A stretch of 64,000 nucleotides of DNA from Virgibacillus ihumii (GTDB lineage: Bacteria > Bacillota > Bacilli > Bacillales > Amphibacillaceae), in NCBI RefSeq assembly GCF_902726655.1, contig NZ_CACVAN010000001.1, positions 1,426,001-1,490,000 on the forward strand, written 5' to 3'. Both the position numbers and the translations under genes were made by a program. Under the pieces are notes generated by a model that searched no databases, was not told where the DNA came from, and saw only the letters and a program-made list of their open reading frames with translations. This document shows, piece by piece, positions 25,735 to 34,695 of the stretch; position 1 is the first letter of the stretch; each line of letters begins with the position of its first letter.

Positions 25735-26742
25735 ATGACCCGATTTAAAATTGCCGGCAGCCGTACAGTTAAAACCGGGCTGTCCGTATTTGTTACGGCT
25801 TGGATCTGTGTTTTGCTGGATTGGCCGCCCGTATTTGCTGTTATTACCGCGATTGTAACCATTGAACCAACTGTTTCGGACTCCATCAAAAAAGGAATTG
25901 TGCGTTTCCCGGCATCTGCAATCGGTTCAGCATACGCGGTATTGTTCATTTCCTTATTTGGGAATTCACCGTTGACTTATACACTTGCTGCCGTTATGAC
26001 CATTGCCACTTGCTACAGGCTGAGACTTTACGCTGGGCTGCTTGTGGCGACATTGACCGCTGTCGCGATGGTCGAAGTCATTCACAGCAATTATCTCATT
26101 TCATTTTTCATTCGGTTGGGAACGACTACAACCGGATTGCTCGTATCGACCGTTGTCAATCTAATTATTTTTCCGCCCGATTATACAGATGAAATTACCC
26201 GTAAATTACAGCAGACGGCAAAACAAACAGGAATTGTCATAAGGAAGGTTTACCAAAATATACTGGGGAATCAAAATGTAACTGACAATAATGTAGAACA
26301 TGCTTCAGATCAATTGGACACCATCATCCACAGTGCAGAAAAACTTGTCCGGTTTCAAACAGAAGAATCCAAATATCATCCACTGGCCGGCAGTGATAAA
26401 CAGAAATTTGATCATGCGGAGAAGCAATTAATTCGGTTGCGTTTGATTCATTATCACGCAAGAAATGTCATTCGACTTCCATCAACTACTATTACCTGGA
26501 CTGACGAGGAACGCTCCATTATCTTTCAGGCTGTGGATAAGTTGTCAGATGCACTGATTCATAAAAACACCTATAATGCTGCAATGCATCAAAAACATTT
26601 GAAACAAATTACGGAAATTTTTTGGAAGGTTGATAAGCGCATACCGGGAGAAACAACAAATTTTCCGGAAGAATACGTCATGCTCTATGAACTGGTTTCC
26701 ATCTACAATCTGGCAGCCAATTATCACAAAAAGCCCCAATGA
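25735..26742 (+). CDS. Aromatic acid exporter / FUSC family membrane protein
   Basis: A 335-residue protein of the ArAE_1/DUF939 type (Bacillus YqjA-like). The N-terminal 135 residues contain five or six hydrophobic helices (VTAWICVLLDWPPVFAVI, TAIVTIEPTVSDSIKKGI with the family's conserved charged loop, LLVSTVVNLIIFPPDY), and the C-terminal 190 residues are soluble and helical. Members are thought to export aromatic acids or related compounds; the substrate is not known. ATG with a weak GGAGATG site. Its end forms a small hairpin with AAAGCC/GGCTTT at about 26732-26753. Confidence 0.82.
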   Translation: MTRFKIAGSRTVKTGLSVFVTAWICVLLDWPPVFAVITAIVTIEPTVSDSIKKGIVRFPASAIGSAYAVLFISLFGNSPLTYTLAAVMTIATCYRLRLYAGLLVATLTAVAMVEVIHSNYLISFFIRLGTTTTGLLVSTVVNLIIFPPDYTDEITRKLQQTAKQTGIVIRKVYQNILGNQNVTDNNVEHASDQLDTIIHSAEKLVRFQTEESKYHPLAGSDKQKFDHAEKQLIRLRLIHYHARNVIRLPSTTITWTDEERSIIFQAVDKLSDALIHKNTYNAAMHQKHLKQITEIFWKVDKRIPGETTNFPEEYVMLYELVSIYNLAANYHKKPQ

Positions 26743-26822
26743 CATGAGGCTTTAGGGGAGGTTCGCACGTTTTGGCCGGGTTTTGCGCGATATTCGCCAC
26801 GCACGCTTTTTCGATAAATTTT

Positions 26823-27452
26823 TTAAACTAAATCATTTTTAAACGCATAAATAACTGCCTGCGTACGATCATGCACTTCCAGTTTTCCGAGAATATTACT
26901 GACATGGACTTTTACTGTTTTCAGGGCGATGTACAATTCATCAGCAATTTCCTGATTGGTTTTCCCCTGGGCAATCAGCAACAATATTTCCATCTCACGG
27001 TCTGTCAACTGATCATGCAACACATCGGCAGGCTTCTCTCGCATCCGGTTCATAATCTTGCCGGTGACTTCCGGTTCCAGAATCGATTCTCCTTCATACG
27101 TCTTTCGTATTGCTCCTGCGATTTCATCCGCTTTCGATGTCTTCAGCATATAGCTTGTTGCACCTGCTTCAAGCGCCGGATAAACTTTTTCATCATCCAA
27201 AAAGCTCGTCACAACAATAATTTTAGCTTCCGGCCACTGTTCGATAATCTGTTTGGTCGCCTCAATTCCGCCCATTTCAGGCATGACCAGGTCCATCAGA
27301 ATGATATCCGGTTTCAGTTCAAGTGCCAACCGTACTGCTTCACCGCCATCATCCGCTTCTGCGACAACTTCGATATCGTGCTGTGCGGATAAATAAGCTG
27401 ATACACCGATCCGCACCATTTCATGATCATCAGCAAATAATACATTAATCAA
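26823..27452 (-). CDS. liaR: LiaR response regulator
   Basis: A NarL/FixJ-family response regulator of about 209 residues. The receiver domain has the acidic pair in [11 protein letters not shown], the phosphorylated Asp in [14 protein letters not shown] and the conserved lysine in [10 protein letters not shown]; the LuxR-type HTH follows ([33 protein letters not shown]). It closely resembles Bacillus LiaR, which activates the lia operon under cell-envelope stress. The start is taken as TTG at 27452 after AGGGTGAG, overlapping the end of liaS by eight bases; the frame itself opens further up inside liaS. Confidence 0.92.
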   Translation of the reverse strand: MINVLFADDHEMVRIGVSAYLSAQHDIEVVAEADDGGEAVRLALELKPDIILMDLVMPEMGGIEATKQIIEQWPEAKIIVVTSFLDDEKVYPALEAGATSYMLKTSKADEIAGAIRKTYEGESILEPEVTGKIMNRMREKPADVLHDQLTDREMEILLLIAQGKTNQEIADELYIALKTVKVHVSNILGKLEVHDRTQAVIYAFKNDLV

Positions 27453-28488
27453 GCTGCTCACCCTCTTTTTTGTAGCTTGGTACTTTAACCTCCAAACGTG
27501 TTCCCTCATCGGGCAGACTAACCACCTTAAAGGTACCTCCGATTTGATAAGCCCGTTCCCGCATGTTTTCCAATCCGTATGAGCTTGTTTTCACCTTCTC
27601 CAGATCAAACCCCATTCCATCGTCAACAACACGCATAATGATCATGTCATCCCGTTCAATCAGCATTACATTTAGGGAAGAAGCTTTAGCGTGCCGCAAT
27701 GTATTCGAAACTGATTCCTGTAAAATACGAAACAGCTGGTCTTCCACGCCTTTTTCGATTGTAAAATCTTCCGCCTTCCATTCAATGGTCATCGGTACTT
27801 TTTGGGTCAGTTCAACAAGCAGTTCTTCGACACCTTCTTGCAGTGACTTTCCTTTCAAAGGTACCGGACGGAGGTGCAGCAATAATGCCCGCATTTCCAG
27901 TTGTGACTGATGTATCATTTTTTCGACCATTTTTAGCTGCTTGCGGATTGATGTATCATCTGGAGGATTTGTTTCATTAATTGCCGATACCATCATGGAA
28001 GCAGCAAACAACTGCTGACTGACAGAATCATGCAGTTCTCTTGCCAGGCGGTTACGTTCCTGAACCACTATTTCCTGCAAACTCTTTTCCCGTTCCTGTG
28101 CGCGTTCAGAGACTAATCGTTGTGCATGCTCTGTCTGCAGTCGGATTTTTTCCTGAATCTGTCCAACGTGATACTGAATTTTTTCCAGCTCCTTATAAGG
28201 TTCCTCATCCTCAGAGAGCTTTTGTCCTTTAACTACTTCATCGAGATGTTTTTCAACCCGCTGGACCCTTTGCCGCCAATACCAGCCGGTCATAATTCCG
28301 ATAACAGCACCAGCTGTAATAGAAGTCCCGATTACGTATAAAAAGTATGGTATATCATAGAGTGTTCGTTGCATAATATCGGACCACTTTTCGGGTGGAA
28401 ACGCTGCGAACGTCAACCCAGCAACAACCAATGTAATGAACACACTGAAAAATATCGCGGTAAAGACGTGCCGTAACATCGTGCTCAT
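27445..28488 (-). CDS. liaS: LiaS sensor histidine kinase
   Basis: A 347-residue NarL-type (HisKA_3) histidine kinase. Two N-terminal helices ([20 protein letters not shown] and [20 protein letters not shown]) bracket a very short extracytoplasmic loop, typical of intramembrane-sensing kinases. The phosphoacceptor is in [20 protein letters not shown] (near residue 150), and the ATPase part has [14 protein letters not shown] and [15 protein letters not shown]. It senses lipid II-cycle inhibition and is held inactive by LiaF. The start overlaps the liaF stop by four bases. Confidence 0.94.
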   Translation of the reverse strand: MSTMLRHVFTAIFFSVFITLVVAGLTFAAFPPEKWSDIMQRTLYDIPYFLYVIGTSITAGAVIGIMTGWYWRQRVQRVEKHLDEVVKGQKLSEDEEPYKELEKIQYHVGQIQEKIRLQTEHAQRLVSERAQEREKSLQEIVVQERNRLARELHDSVSQQLFAASMMVSAINETNPPDDTSIRKQLKMVEKMIHQSQLEMRALLLHLRPVPLKGKSLQEGVEELLVELTQKVPMTIEWKAEDFTIEKGVEDQLFRILQESVSNTLRHAKASSLNVMLIERDDMIIMRVVDDGMGFDLEKVKTSSYGLENMRERAYQIGGTFKVVSLPDEGTRLEVKVPSYKKEGEQLD

Positions 28489-29216
28489 ATACGCTTCACC
28501 TCGATATCGCCGGAAAGCTGTGATGTAACAATCTTTACTCTGGAAGCTGCAGTATCATATCGTTCTGTCCGGTAAAAAAGTGATTGATTCATTAATTTCC
28601 AATGATGGTTTCCCAAAATATGCACTCTGCCGAAAACTGAACTGTGATGCACGCTTACTTCCACTTCGTATGGTACATATATCGTTATATTCCCGACAAG
28701 GTGACGGATTGATATTACCGCTGTATCATTCGGGAGAACAGTATTGCTCAAATCGATTACTCTATCACCGAATGCACCGTGAATATTAACATCACGCCAC
28801 TGATATGCGGTTTCCGTTGTATGCTGATCGCCAAAAATTTTATGATCAAATAACGGTTTTTGCTGTACGATTGGCTGCTCATCTGCTTCTTCAGCTCCCG
28901 GCAGTTCAGGATTGATTTTTTCAGCTTCCTGTTTTGACTTGGAATAATTCACCAAAAACAGAACAATCGCTGCGATGATCAAGAAGCGTACGGCAAGCAT
29001 ATTCAGAATAGAAAAAACAAGGCTGATTAAACCAAGCCAGAAAAAGATTTTCCCCCATAGTTTAGTAAAGTTTTTCCAGCCAATATAGATGAAAAACCCG
29101 GAGAACAGTGCCGATACGATCATCCCGCCGTGAAAAAAAGCGATTTCTATGACAAAGAGGATCACTCCAATAATCAGTATCCAGTTTAATGTATCTGTCG
29201 ACAAACGTTGAAACAT
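28485..29216 (-). CDS. liaF: LiaF, inhibitor of LiaRS signalling
   Basis: A 243-residue membrane protein. Four hydrophobic stretches lie within the first 100 residues (LNWILIIGVILFVIEIAFF, IFFWLGLISLVFSILNML), followed by a soluble C-terminal domain with VNIHGAFGDRVIDLSNTVLP and repeats of beta-strands typical of the LiaF C-terminal domain. LiaF represses LiaS unless the envelope is stressed. It is directly upstream of liaS and liaR. A gap of about 150 bp with a hairpin separates it from liaH; there is no liaG gene. Confidence 0.92.
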   Translation of the reverse strand: MFQRLSTDTLNWILIIGVILFVIEIAFFHGGMIVSALFSGFFIYIGWKNFTKLWGKIFFWLGLISLVFSILNMLAVRFLIIAAIVLFLVNYSKSKQEAEKINPELPGAEEADEQPIVQQKPLFDHKIFGDQHTTETAYQWRDVNIHGAFGDRVIDLSNTVLPNDTAVISIRHLVGNITIYVPYEVEVSVHHSSVFGRVHILGNHHWKLMNQSLFYRTERYDTAASRVKIVTSQLSGDIEVKRI

Positions 29217-29288
29217 GAAGTGAGCCCCTTTCTTTAATAGTGTTGCACATTTCAGTAAAACGATTTTATGCTGCCACCTGTTAAATCA

Positions 29289-29312
29289 AACAGACGCAGA
29301 AGAACTGCGCCT
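29289..29312 (-). terminator. Hairpin between liaH and liaF
   Basis: CAGGCGCAG and CTGCGTCTG form a 9-bp stem (one mismatch) on the minus strand, with a modest T-rich tail. It could attenuate transcription so that liaIH is made in excess over liaFSR. Confidence 0.5.
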
Positions 29313-29365
29313 GTTCAGTATACCACGATTTGGAAATGTGCTCTATGCGAAAATTTTAGATACCG

Positions 29366-29995
29366 CTAGTTTGCCTCTTCCTGCATCTCTTTTTCCAGCT
29401 TGGCAATTTTGCTGTCAAATGTGCTTCGGTAGTAAGAACTGTTCACTTTGTATTCCAATCCTTCAATATACTTTTCCATTTCAGCAAAGCGGTGGAACGG
29501 TTTTTCGGTGGAATCATCCACTACCAGATTGATCTGATGATTGGCGCGGGCGATATTCTCCCTGCCCATCAGTTCCATCCGGCGCAAATGCATGTCTTTC
29601 AATTTATGCTTCATATCTTCGTATTTCTGTTCCAGCTCTTCCAACTGTTGGACTGCTTCTTCACGGGAAGCCTTCATGCGATCGGCACGTGCCTGATATT
29701 CTTCATACTCCCTTACTGCGAACTCGTGCATCTGGTCTTCCCCGGCTTTTTCGGCAATACCAGCCTGACGCTGCCGCTTATCAGCCATGTCCTGTGCTTT
29801 ATGATACTCCCTGGTAAATTCGTCTTTCAGTTTGTGCTGACGGTCAACCAGCTTCCGCACCTTTTCTTTTTCCAATTCACTTTGCCGCAAATACTGGTTT
29901 AACGCTGCAATTGGATTCTTTTGCTCCTTTTGATCCATCATATTATGGAGATCTGCCGAAACCGAATCCTTAATCCGTGTAAAAATGTTCGTCAT
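29366..29995 (-). CDS. liaH: LiaH, PspA/IM30-family protein
   Basis: A 209-residue, almost entirely alpha-helical, highly charged protein of the PspA/Vipp1 family. The N-terminal helix NIFTRIKDSVSADLHNMMD and the following NPIAALNQYLRQSE are typical; the remainder is coiled coil to the end. Such proteins form large rings or rods that protect the cytoplasmic membrane under stress. It follows liaI by 22 bp and is expected to be strongly induced by LiaR. The ATG has an AAAAGGAGCG site. Confidence 0.93.
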   Translation of the reverse strand: MTNIFTRIKDSVSADLHNMMDQKEQKNPIAALNQYLRQSELEKEKVRKLVDRQHKLKDEFTREYHKAQDMADKRQRQAGIAEKAGEDQMHEFAVREYEEYQARADRMKASREEAVQQLEELEQKYEDMKHKLKDMHLRRMELMGRENIARANHQINLVVDDSTEKPFHRFAEMEKYIEGLEYKVNSSYYRSTFDSKIAKLEKEMQEEAN

Positions 29996-30016
29996 GATTA
30001 TTCGCTCCTTTTGATT

Positions 30017-30370
30017 TTATCGATTTATTTCCGCCCATTGGCGTTCAAAGTTCTGAAATGGATCATCACTTTCCACAAATTGTCCTGCAGGTTCAACATC
30101 ATCTTCTTTCCAATTCTTATAAATCAGATACAGCACATACGCTGCCGCAACTCCAATAACTGCATATATGTTGGAAAGGCCGATACTAAGTACGATCAGC
30201 CCGGCAATGACCCAGCCGATTTTAGCTGCCGTTGAATCACTTTTAACAAACTTTTTGAAAATCACATACAGCAGCCAAACACTGACACCCAGTAAAATCA
30301 TCGGACCGAGATTTGCCAACAGGATGAAAAAGGCAACCAGCCCTCCGACAAACAACATAAATTTCTTCAT
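30017..30370 (-). CDS. liaI: LiaI-like membrane protein
   Basis: A 117-residue protein with three or four hydrophobic helices (FVGGLVAFFILLANLGPMIL, GVSVWLLYVIFKKF, IGWVIAGLIVLSIGL, AVIGVAAAYVLYLIY) and an acidic tail ending DPFQNFERQWAEINR. LiaI in Bacillus anchors LiaH to the membrane and has a similar size, topology and charged C-terminus; assignment rests on that and on its position as the first gene before liaH. The start has a strong AAGGAGGCGG site. LiaR-dependent control is expected from a site in 30371-30480, but I could not identify the box with confidence. Confidence 0.8.
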   Translation of the reverse strand: MKKFMLFVGGLVAFFILLANLGPMILLGVSVWLLYVIFKKFVKSDSTAAKIGWVIAGLIVLSIGLSNIYAVIGVAAAYVLYLIYKNWKEDDVEPAGQFVESDDPFQNFERQWAEINR

Positions 30371-30481
30371 ACATTCCGCCTCCTTTCTTAACTCAATCTT
30401 ATCGGATAGAATGCTCGCGCGTAATGATCCCCAGCCATATTTTGAACTAGGTCTGAAGGCGTATTATAGAAAAAATAAAAT

Positions 30482-30513
30482 AAGGTGCACCGCATCTATT
30501 AGGCGGAACACCT
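30482..30513 (-). terminator. Terminator after LLM oxidoreductase gene
   Basis: On the minus strand AAGGTG-TT-CCGC pairs with GCGG-TG-CACCTT, followed by ATTTTATTTTTT. Confidence 0.85.
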
Positions 30514-30528
30514 TATTAGAGAGATATA

Positions 30529-31509
30529 CTATTGACTTAGCTGCAATTCCTCTGCCAGCAGCCGGTACGATTTCAGCCTTGCTTTATAACTGTGGGTAAT
30601 CGTCACTATCATCCATTCATCAACATGGTAGGATTCCTGCAAGTCCTCCAACTGCTTTCTCACTTCTTGCGGATTTCCAACAATCATTTTCCGGCGCATG
30701 TTCCGGATTGTCTCCTGCTCCTCACCTGAAAAATTATAGATTTGCGTGGCATCAATCGACGGCACCTTCCCATCGCCTTCATCTTTAGTCTTCTGAATAC
30801 TCCATAACATGCTGCTTAATGCCAATTGTTCCGCTTCCGTCGTTGTTTCGGCACAAATAACTGAAACAGTCACAATTGTCCGCGATCCCTGTCCCTTGTA
30901 TTTTTTTACAACCGCCGGTCCGTCTGTATCGCTCATAAAGTGCCCGAATACATACGGCAAACCTTTTTCGGCAGCCAATGCGGCACTTTTTTCACTCGTT
31001 CCAAGCAGCCATACTACCGGCGATGTATCAGGAACAGGAGATGGCTTAATTTTGGAATACATCCGTTCTTTTGGAAAATCGTTATGTAAAAAATGCAACA
31101 AGTCATCCAATGAGTAAGGCATCCGGCGTACATTTTGCAAAAAATCACCGGAAAGTGCAATGGATGCTTCAGCCGATCCACCAGGGGCACGGCCGATTCC
31201 CAAGTCGAGGCGGTCCGGAAATAACGTCGCCAGCAAATTATATGTCTCCGCAACACGAAATGGTTTATAATGCGGCAAAAGCACAGCACCTGCGCCAATT
31301 CGAATCCGTTTCGTCCGCGACCCGATGATGCCAAGCATGACATCAGGGTTGGAACAGGCAAGCCCGGTCATATCATGGTGTTCAGCAATCCAATACCTCG
31401 TAAATCCGAGCGCATCTGCTTGAACAGCCAGTTCAACCGACGCATTCAGCGCATCTTTAGCTGTTTTTCCGGATGAAATGGGTGACTGATCCAAAATACT
31501 GAGTTTCAT
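30529..31509 (-). CDS. LLM-class flavin-dependent oxidoreductase
   Basis: A 326-residue bacterial luciferase-like TIM-barrel protein. Segments LDQSPISSGKTAKDAL, RYWIAEHHDMTGLACSNPDV, GAGAVLLPHYKPFRVAE and DLGIGRAPGGS are characteristic of the FMN-dependent group-1 monooxygenase-like enzymes (Bacillus YwcH/YceB type). The substrate is unknown. It overlaps the start of the DUF1836 gene's stop by four bases, forming a two-gene operon with it, and ends at a strong terminator. Confidence 0.88.
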   Translation of the reverse strand: MKLSILDQSPISSGKTAKDALNASVELAVQADALGFTRYWIAEHHDMTGLACSNPDVMLGIIGSRTKRIRIGAGAVLLPHYKPFRVAETYNLLATLFPDRLDLGIGRAPGGSAEASIALSGDFLQNVRRMPYSLDDLLHFLHNDFPKERMYSKIKPSPVPDTSPVVWLLGTSEKSAALAAEKGLPYVFGHFMSDTDGPAVVKKYKGQGSRTIVTVSVICAETTTEAEQLALSSMLWSIQKTKDEGDGKVPSIDATQIYNFSGEEQETIRNMRRKMIVGNPQEVRKQLEDLQESYHVDEWMIVTITHSYKARLKSYRLLAEELQLSQ

Positions 31510-32102
31510 TTCTGTTGCCCCTTTTGATCATTGGTTTCATTACCGATGGCATCCACCATTTTCTCGGCAGCCCGCCGGTAATAATTACTCATATTTGTCA
31601 TAACCGCAATCATCAATAACTGCTCAACATAGTCCTGATCGTTATCGTCCACCCGCTGCACTTCCTGATGGACAGCATCCAAATGGTCATGAACATTTTT
31701 TTTAAACAGATCAACATTATCCTCATCCAATTTCAGATAACTTTGATAAAAGTCCTGCAGATTAAAGTCTTCCTCTGTCAGTTTTTGATTTAATTTTTGC
31801 AGTGTCTGCTTCACATCATTGATGGATAGTGAACCTTTCATCTGATAAATCATACTAATCAGCATCAAATGGTCACTGGAATACTTTTTATTTTTGACCG
31901 GGAAAAATAACTTACCCTTTGCATAATTATTAATCATCGTCTTTGTCAGCACTTTTTCATTTTCATTCCGCTTGGTATCTGCAAATTTATTTTCAAAAAG
32001 TTGGATGACCTGGTCCATGTACAAATTCAATTCCGGAATATCCTCCAACGATAATTGCCAATCCAGGTGCATATTTTTAATGAATTGATCAACCTTATTC
32101 AT
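31506..32102 (-). CDS. DUF1836 domain protein
   Basis: A 198-residue soluble protein with the DUF1836 pattern: LNLYMDQVIQLFENK, TKTMINNYAKGKLFFPVKNK (resembling a helix-turn-helix) and SSDHLMLISMIYQMKGSLS. The domain may bind DNA, but no function is established. The frame opens at 32132; the ATG at 32102 fits the conserved start and follows a TTGGGG site. Cotranscribed with the downstream LLM oxidoreductase through a four-base overlap. Confidence 0.8.
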   Translation of the reverse strand: MNKVDQFIKNMHLDWQLSLEDIPELNLYMDQVIQLFENKFADTKRNENEKVLTKTMINNYAKGKLFFPVKNKKYSSDHLMLISMIYQMKGSLSINDVKQTLQKLNQKLTEEDFNLQDFYQSYLKLDEDNVDLFKKNVHDHLDAVHQEVQRVDDNDQDYVEQLLMIAVMTNMSNYYRRAAEKMVDAIGNETNDQKGQQK

Positions 32103-32161
32103 AGTAAAACCCCAATTTTCTTTTTTGTACATTATACGTGAATATATCAGGCAAGTAAATG

Positions 32162-32190
32162 TTGACTACATATGGTTATACGTATATTAT
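32162..32190 (+). promoter_or_regulatory. Promoter of the hemolysin III gene
   Basis: TTGACT (32162-32167), 17-bp spacer, TATTAT (32185-32190), about 45 bp upstream of the start codon. A good sigma-A type match. Confidence 0.75.
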
Positions 32191-32233
32191 TGTTATATAG
32201 TTTTTAAAACTACGTGTGAAGGAGATGAATATC

Positions 32234-32881
32234 TTGGGTGTTTATATTCGTGAACCAGTCAATGGACTGACACATTTATTCGGGGCAATTCTTTCGGTAG
32301 CGGGGTTACTCGCTCTGATTCTTAAAGCCGCAGAAACTTCGGACTCAGTACTTGCCGTGATTTCAGTAGCCATTTTCGGAATCAGCATGATCCTCTTGTA
32401 CAGTGCATCAGCGACATATCACATGGTCATCGCAAAAGACCGGGTAATCGCGTTTCTCAGGCGTATTGACCACTCCATGATTTTCGTGCTGATTGCCGGG
32501 ACATACACCCCGCTTTGTCTGATTAGTCTGCAGGGAACCACCGGCTGGATACTGTTCGGAGTCATTACGGCCATCGCCATCGCGGGAGTAACGTTTAAAT
32601 TAATCTGGTTCCATGCACCAAGACTGTTATCAACCGCTCTATATGTTGCAATGGGCTGGATTGCGATTTTTTACAGTTCACATCTGCTGCCAATAATCGG
32701 CGGGGAAGGAATGTTCATGCTCATTCTTGGCGGAATGTTTTACACTGTTGGCGCTCTTATTTACTGGAAAAAACCAAAATACCTTTCATTTAAACATTTT
32801 GGCTTTCATGAAATTTTTCATCTGTTTATATTAGCCGGAAGCCTGTTTCACTTTATTTGTATATATGGATATGTCTTATAA
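32234..32881 (+). CDS. Hemolysin III / PAQR-family membrane protein
   Basis: A 215-residue seven-helix protein of the hemolysin III (TrhA, YplQ) family. Zinc-ligand motifs are visible: SATYHMV, RIDHSMIFVLIAGTYTP and HEIFHLFILAGSLFHF. In Bacillus the family takes part in membrane-fluidity homeostasis. The frame opens at a GTG (32216), but AAGGAG (32219-32224) lies nine bases before the TTG at 32234, giving MGVYIREPVNGLTH, the expected start. Monocistronic with its own promoter and terminator. Confidence 0.88.
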   Translation: MGVYIREPVNGLTHLFGAILSVAGLLALILKAAETSDSVLAVISVAIFGISMILLYSASATYHMVIAKDRVIAFLRRIDHSMIFVLIAGTYTPLCLISLQGTTGWILFGVITAIAIAGVTFKLIWFHAPRLLSTALYVAMGWIAIFYSSHLLPIIGGEGMFMLILGGMFYTVGALIYWKKPKYLSFKHFGFHEIFHLFILAGSLFHFICIYGYVL

Positions 32882-32909
32882 AAAAGCAGCCTGTTAAGCT
32901 GCTTTTTTT
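32882..32909. terminator. Bidirectional terminator
   Basis: AAAAGCAGC pairs with GCTGCTTTT between convergent genes, followed by a long T-run on the plus strand; the minus strand has an A-rich start giving T. Confidence 0.9.
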
Positions 32910-34098
32910 ATTGACTTTCAACCGCGTCGAATGCCTTCTTTTCTTCTTTTGTAAAAAACAAACTATATAAAGCAAGCAAAATAACAATACTTAATATCGA
33001 AAAACCATAGATGAAATGATAATTTGTAGCCGCAGCAAGCATTCCCAATCCGGTTGATCCAATCGCCATTCCTAAATCCATTGCAGAGAAAAACATCGCA
33101 TTTGCTGTGCCTTGTTTTTCCCTTGCCACCAGACCCACTGCGATTGCCTGAAAGGTTGGTGTCACAATTCCATAGGAAATACCATAAAACACTCCGGCAG
33201 CAAGAAGCGTTACCGTATGATGGGTTACCGATAACAGAAATAATCCGATCATACCCGAAATTGCTGCAGGATATATAACAACTTTATGTCCGTACTTATC
33301 ATACCATTTTCCGGAGAAAGGCCGGATTATGGTCATCATGATTGTCATCAGGAGAAAGAACAATGAAACAGATTTGAGACCTGCTTCATTACCCAATCCG
33401 CTCAGGAAGCTGATAACTCCGCCTAATGTAATCGTGAAGAATACGGTCAAAATACACGGAAGTAATGCTTTTTTGTCAAAAACATATTCTTTTAATGTGA
33501 TATTTTTTGAACTGCCACTTTCTGCAGCAGGAATTTCAGGTGTTTTTACCAAAAAACAGAGAATCAGTGCAATTACTGTCAGCAACACCGATAAGATAAT
33601 CATTGCATTATAGGAAAAAAACTGCAAAATTGCCAGGGCAAACATTGGTGCCACACTTGTTCCAATGCTTGTAGCCATGCCGTAATAACCAATTCCTTCG
33701 CCCAGCCGCTTCACAGGAATAATGGTTGTAGCCATCGTTGCAAAAATAGTTGACACAATACCAAAACCAATCCCATGCAGCACCCGCAAACAAAGCAATA
33801 AGGAAACTGAATCCTGTCCATAACTCAGTGAAATTGACAAGATAATAAATAATAGCGCAGCAGTACTGATCAATTTCATATTAATCTTTTGCATCACATA
33901 GCCAATCAGCGGCCGTGTTAAAATCGCTGCAGCCATAAATACAGTGGTCATTAAACCAGCCTGGGCAGGGTTATTTTTAATTGATGTAATGTATGCCGGA
34001 AATCCGGCAGTCAACAACTGTAAACAAAGAAAAAATAAAAAAGCCATTACAATAATGGCCAAAAACTGTAACGTCCATAACTTAGGTGCATTTCTCAT
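32908..34098 (-). CDS. MFS transporter
   Basis: A 396-residue major facilitator with twelve hydrophobic helices. Motif A-like loops RPLIGYVMQKINMKLI and RPFSGKWYDKYGHKV occur after helix 2 and helix 8. It belongs to the drug-efflux-like YfkF/YwoG type of permease. The substrate is unknown. It lies six bases after a MarR-family gene in the same direction, so it is probably exported under MarR control. RBS AGAAGGAA. Confidence 0.88.
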   Translation of the reverse strand: MRNAPKLWTLQFLAIIVMAFLFFLCLQLLTAGFPAYITSIKNNPAQAGLMTTVFMAAAILTRPLIGYVMQKINMKLISTAALLFIILSISLSYGQDSVSLLLCLRVLHGIGFGIVSTIFATMATTIIPVKRLGEGIGYYGMATSIGTSVAPMFALAILQFFSYNAMIILSVLLTVIALILCFLVKTPEIPAAESGSSKNITLKEYVFDKKALLPCILTVFFTITLGGVISFLSGLGNEAGLKSVSLFFLLMTIMMTIIRPFSGKWYDKYGHKVVIYPAAISGMIGLFLLSVTHHTVTLLAAGVFYGISYGIVTPTFQAIAVGLVAREKQGTANAMFFSAMDLGMAIGSTGLGMLAAATNYHFIYGFSILSIVILLALYSLFFTKEEKKAFDAVESQ

Positions 34099-34104
34099 AT
34101 AAAA

Positions 34105-34566
34105 CTATTCCTTCTTTCTATTCGGTTCGTACATTAATAATGTGTCAATGTTCTTTTCCAGTGAATTTAACACTTCCTGGTAAAGTGAAAGCTTATCCCT
34201 GTCAATTCCTTCAATAATTTCACTATATACCGTATCCAAATAAGGCCCAACCTCTTCTACCAGACTTGATCCTTTTTCCGTAATCTGAATAAAAAATGAA
34301 CGGCGGTCTTCCGGATTCCGTACCCTCTCGGTATAGTGATGTTTTTCGAGCAGATCAAGGATTTTCGTTAAGGTAGCCTTATCTTTATCCGCACGGTCGG
34401 ATAATGTTTTTTGCGTAATCAGACCATACTCATGTAATGTTCGAAGCACTGCCCACTGTTCAGTCGTAATGTTAAACTCCTTCAAGTGATGATTCACAAT
34501 CCTCGATATTTTTTTGCTGAGCCGGACTGAGGCAGAACCTATGGCTTTATCCATACTCATGGACAT
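34105..34566 (-). CDS. MarR-family transcriptional regulator
   Basis: A 153-residue winged-helix repressor. The DNA-binding part has TTEQWAVLRTLHEYGLITQ, LSDRADKDKATLTKILDLLE and the wing RVRNPEDRRSFFIQITEKG. Dimers bind palindromic operators and are released by small ligands. The ATG at 34566 follows GGGAG by eight bases; the frame itself opens six codons earlier. It is the first gene of a two-gene operon with the MFS pump. An inverted repeat covers its own -35, consistent with autorepression. Confidence 0.9.
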   Translation of the reverse strand: MSMSMDKAIGSASVRLSKKISRIVNHHLKEFNITTEQWAVLRTLHEYGLITQKTLSDRADKDKATLTKILDLLEKHHYTERVRNPEDRRSFFIQITEKGSSLVEEVGPYLDTVYSEIIEGIDRDKLSLYQEVLNSLEKNIDTLLMYEPNRKKE

Positions 34567-34597
34567 GGCAGATGCTCCCTTCATTCAATCTGTTACT

Positions 34598-34644
34598 AGT
34601 ATACACCAAAATAAAGTTTGTGTAAATATAATTCGTATACAAAC
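34598..34644 (-). promoter_or_regulatory. MarR-MFS promoter and inverted-repeat operator
   Basis: On the minus strand TTTACA (34621-34626), exactly 17 bp, TATACT (34598-34603). The inverted repeat GTTTGTATAC...TACACAAAC (34616-34644) spans the -35 and is a likely MarR operator. Confidence 0.75.
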
Positions 34645-34658
34645 TATATTTTTTAAGA

Positions 34659-34685
34659 AATGATCCGGTGTATGCCGGATCATTC
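34659..34685 (-). terminator. Hairpin after the M42 peptidase gene
   Basis: AATGATCCGG pairs with CCGGATCATT around CATACA on the minus strand. The T-run is short. Confidence 0.6.
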
Positions 34686-34695
34686 CAGAGTTCTT

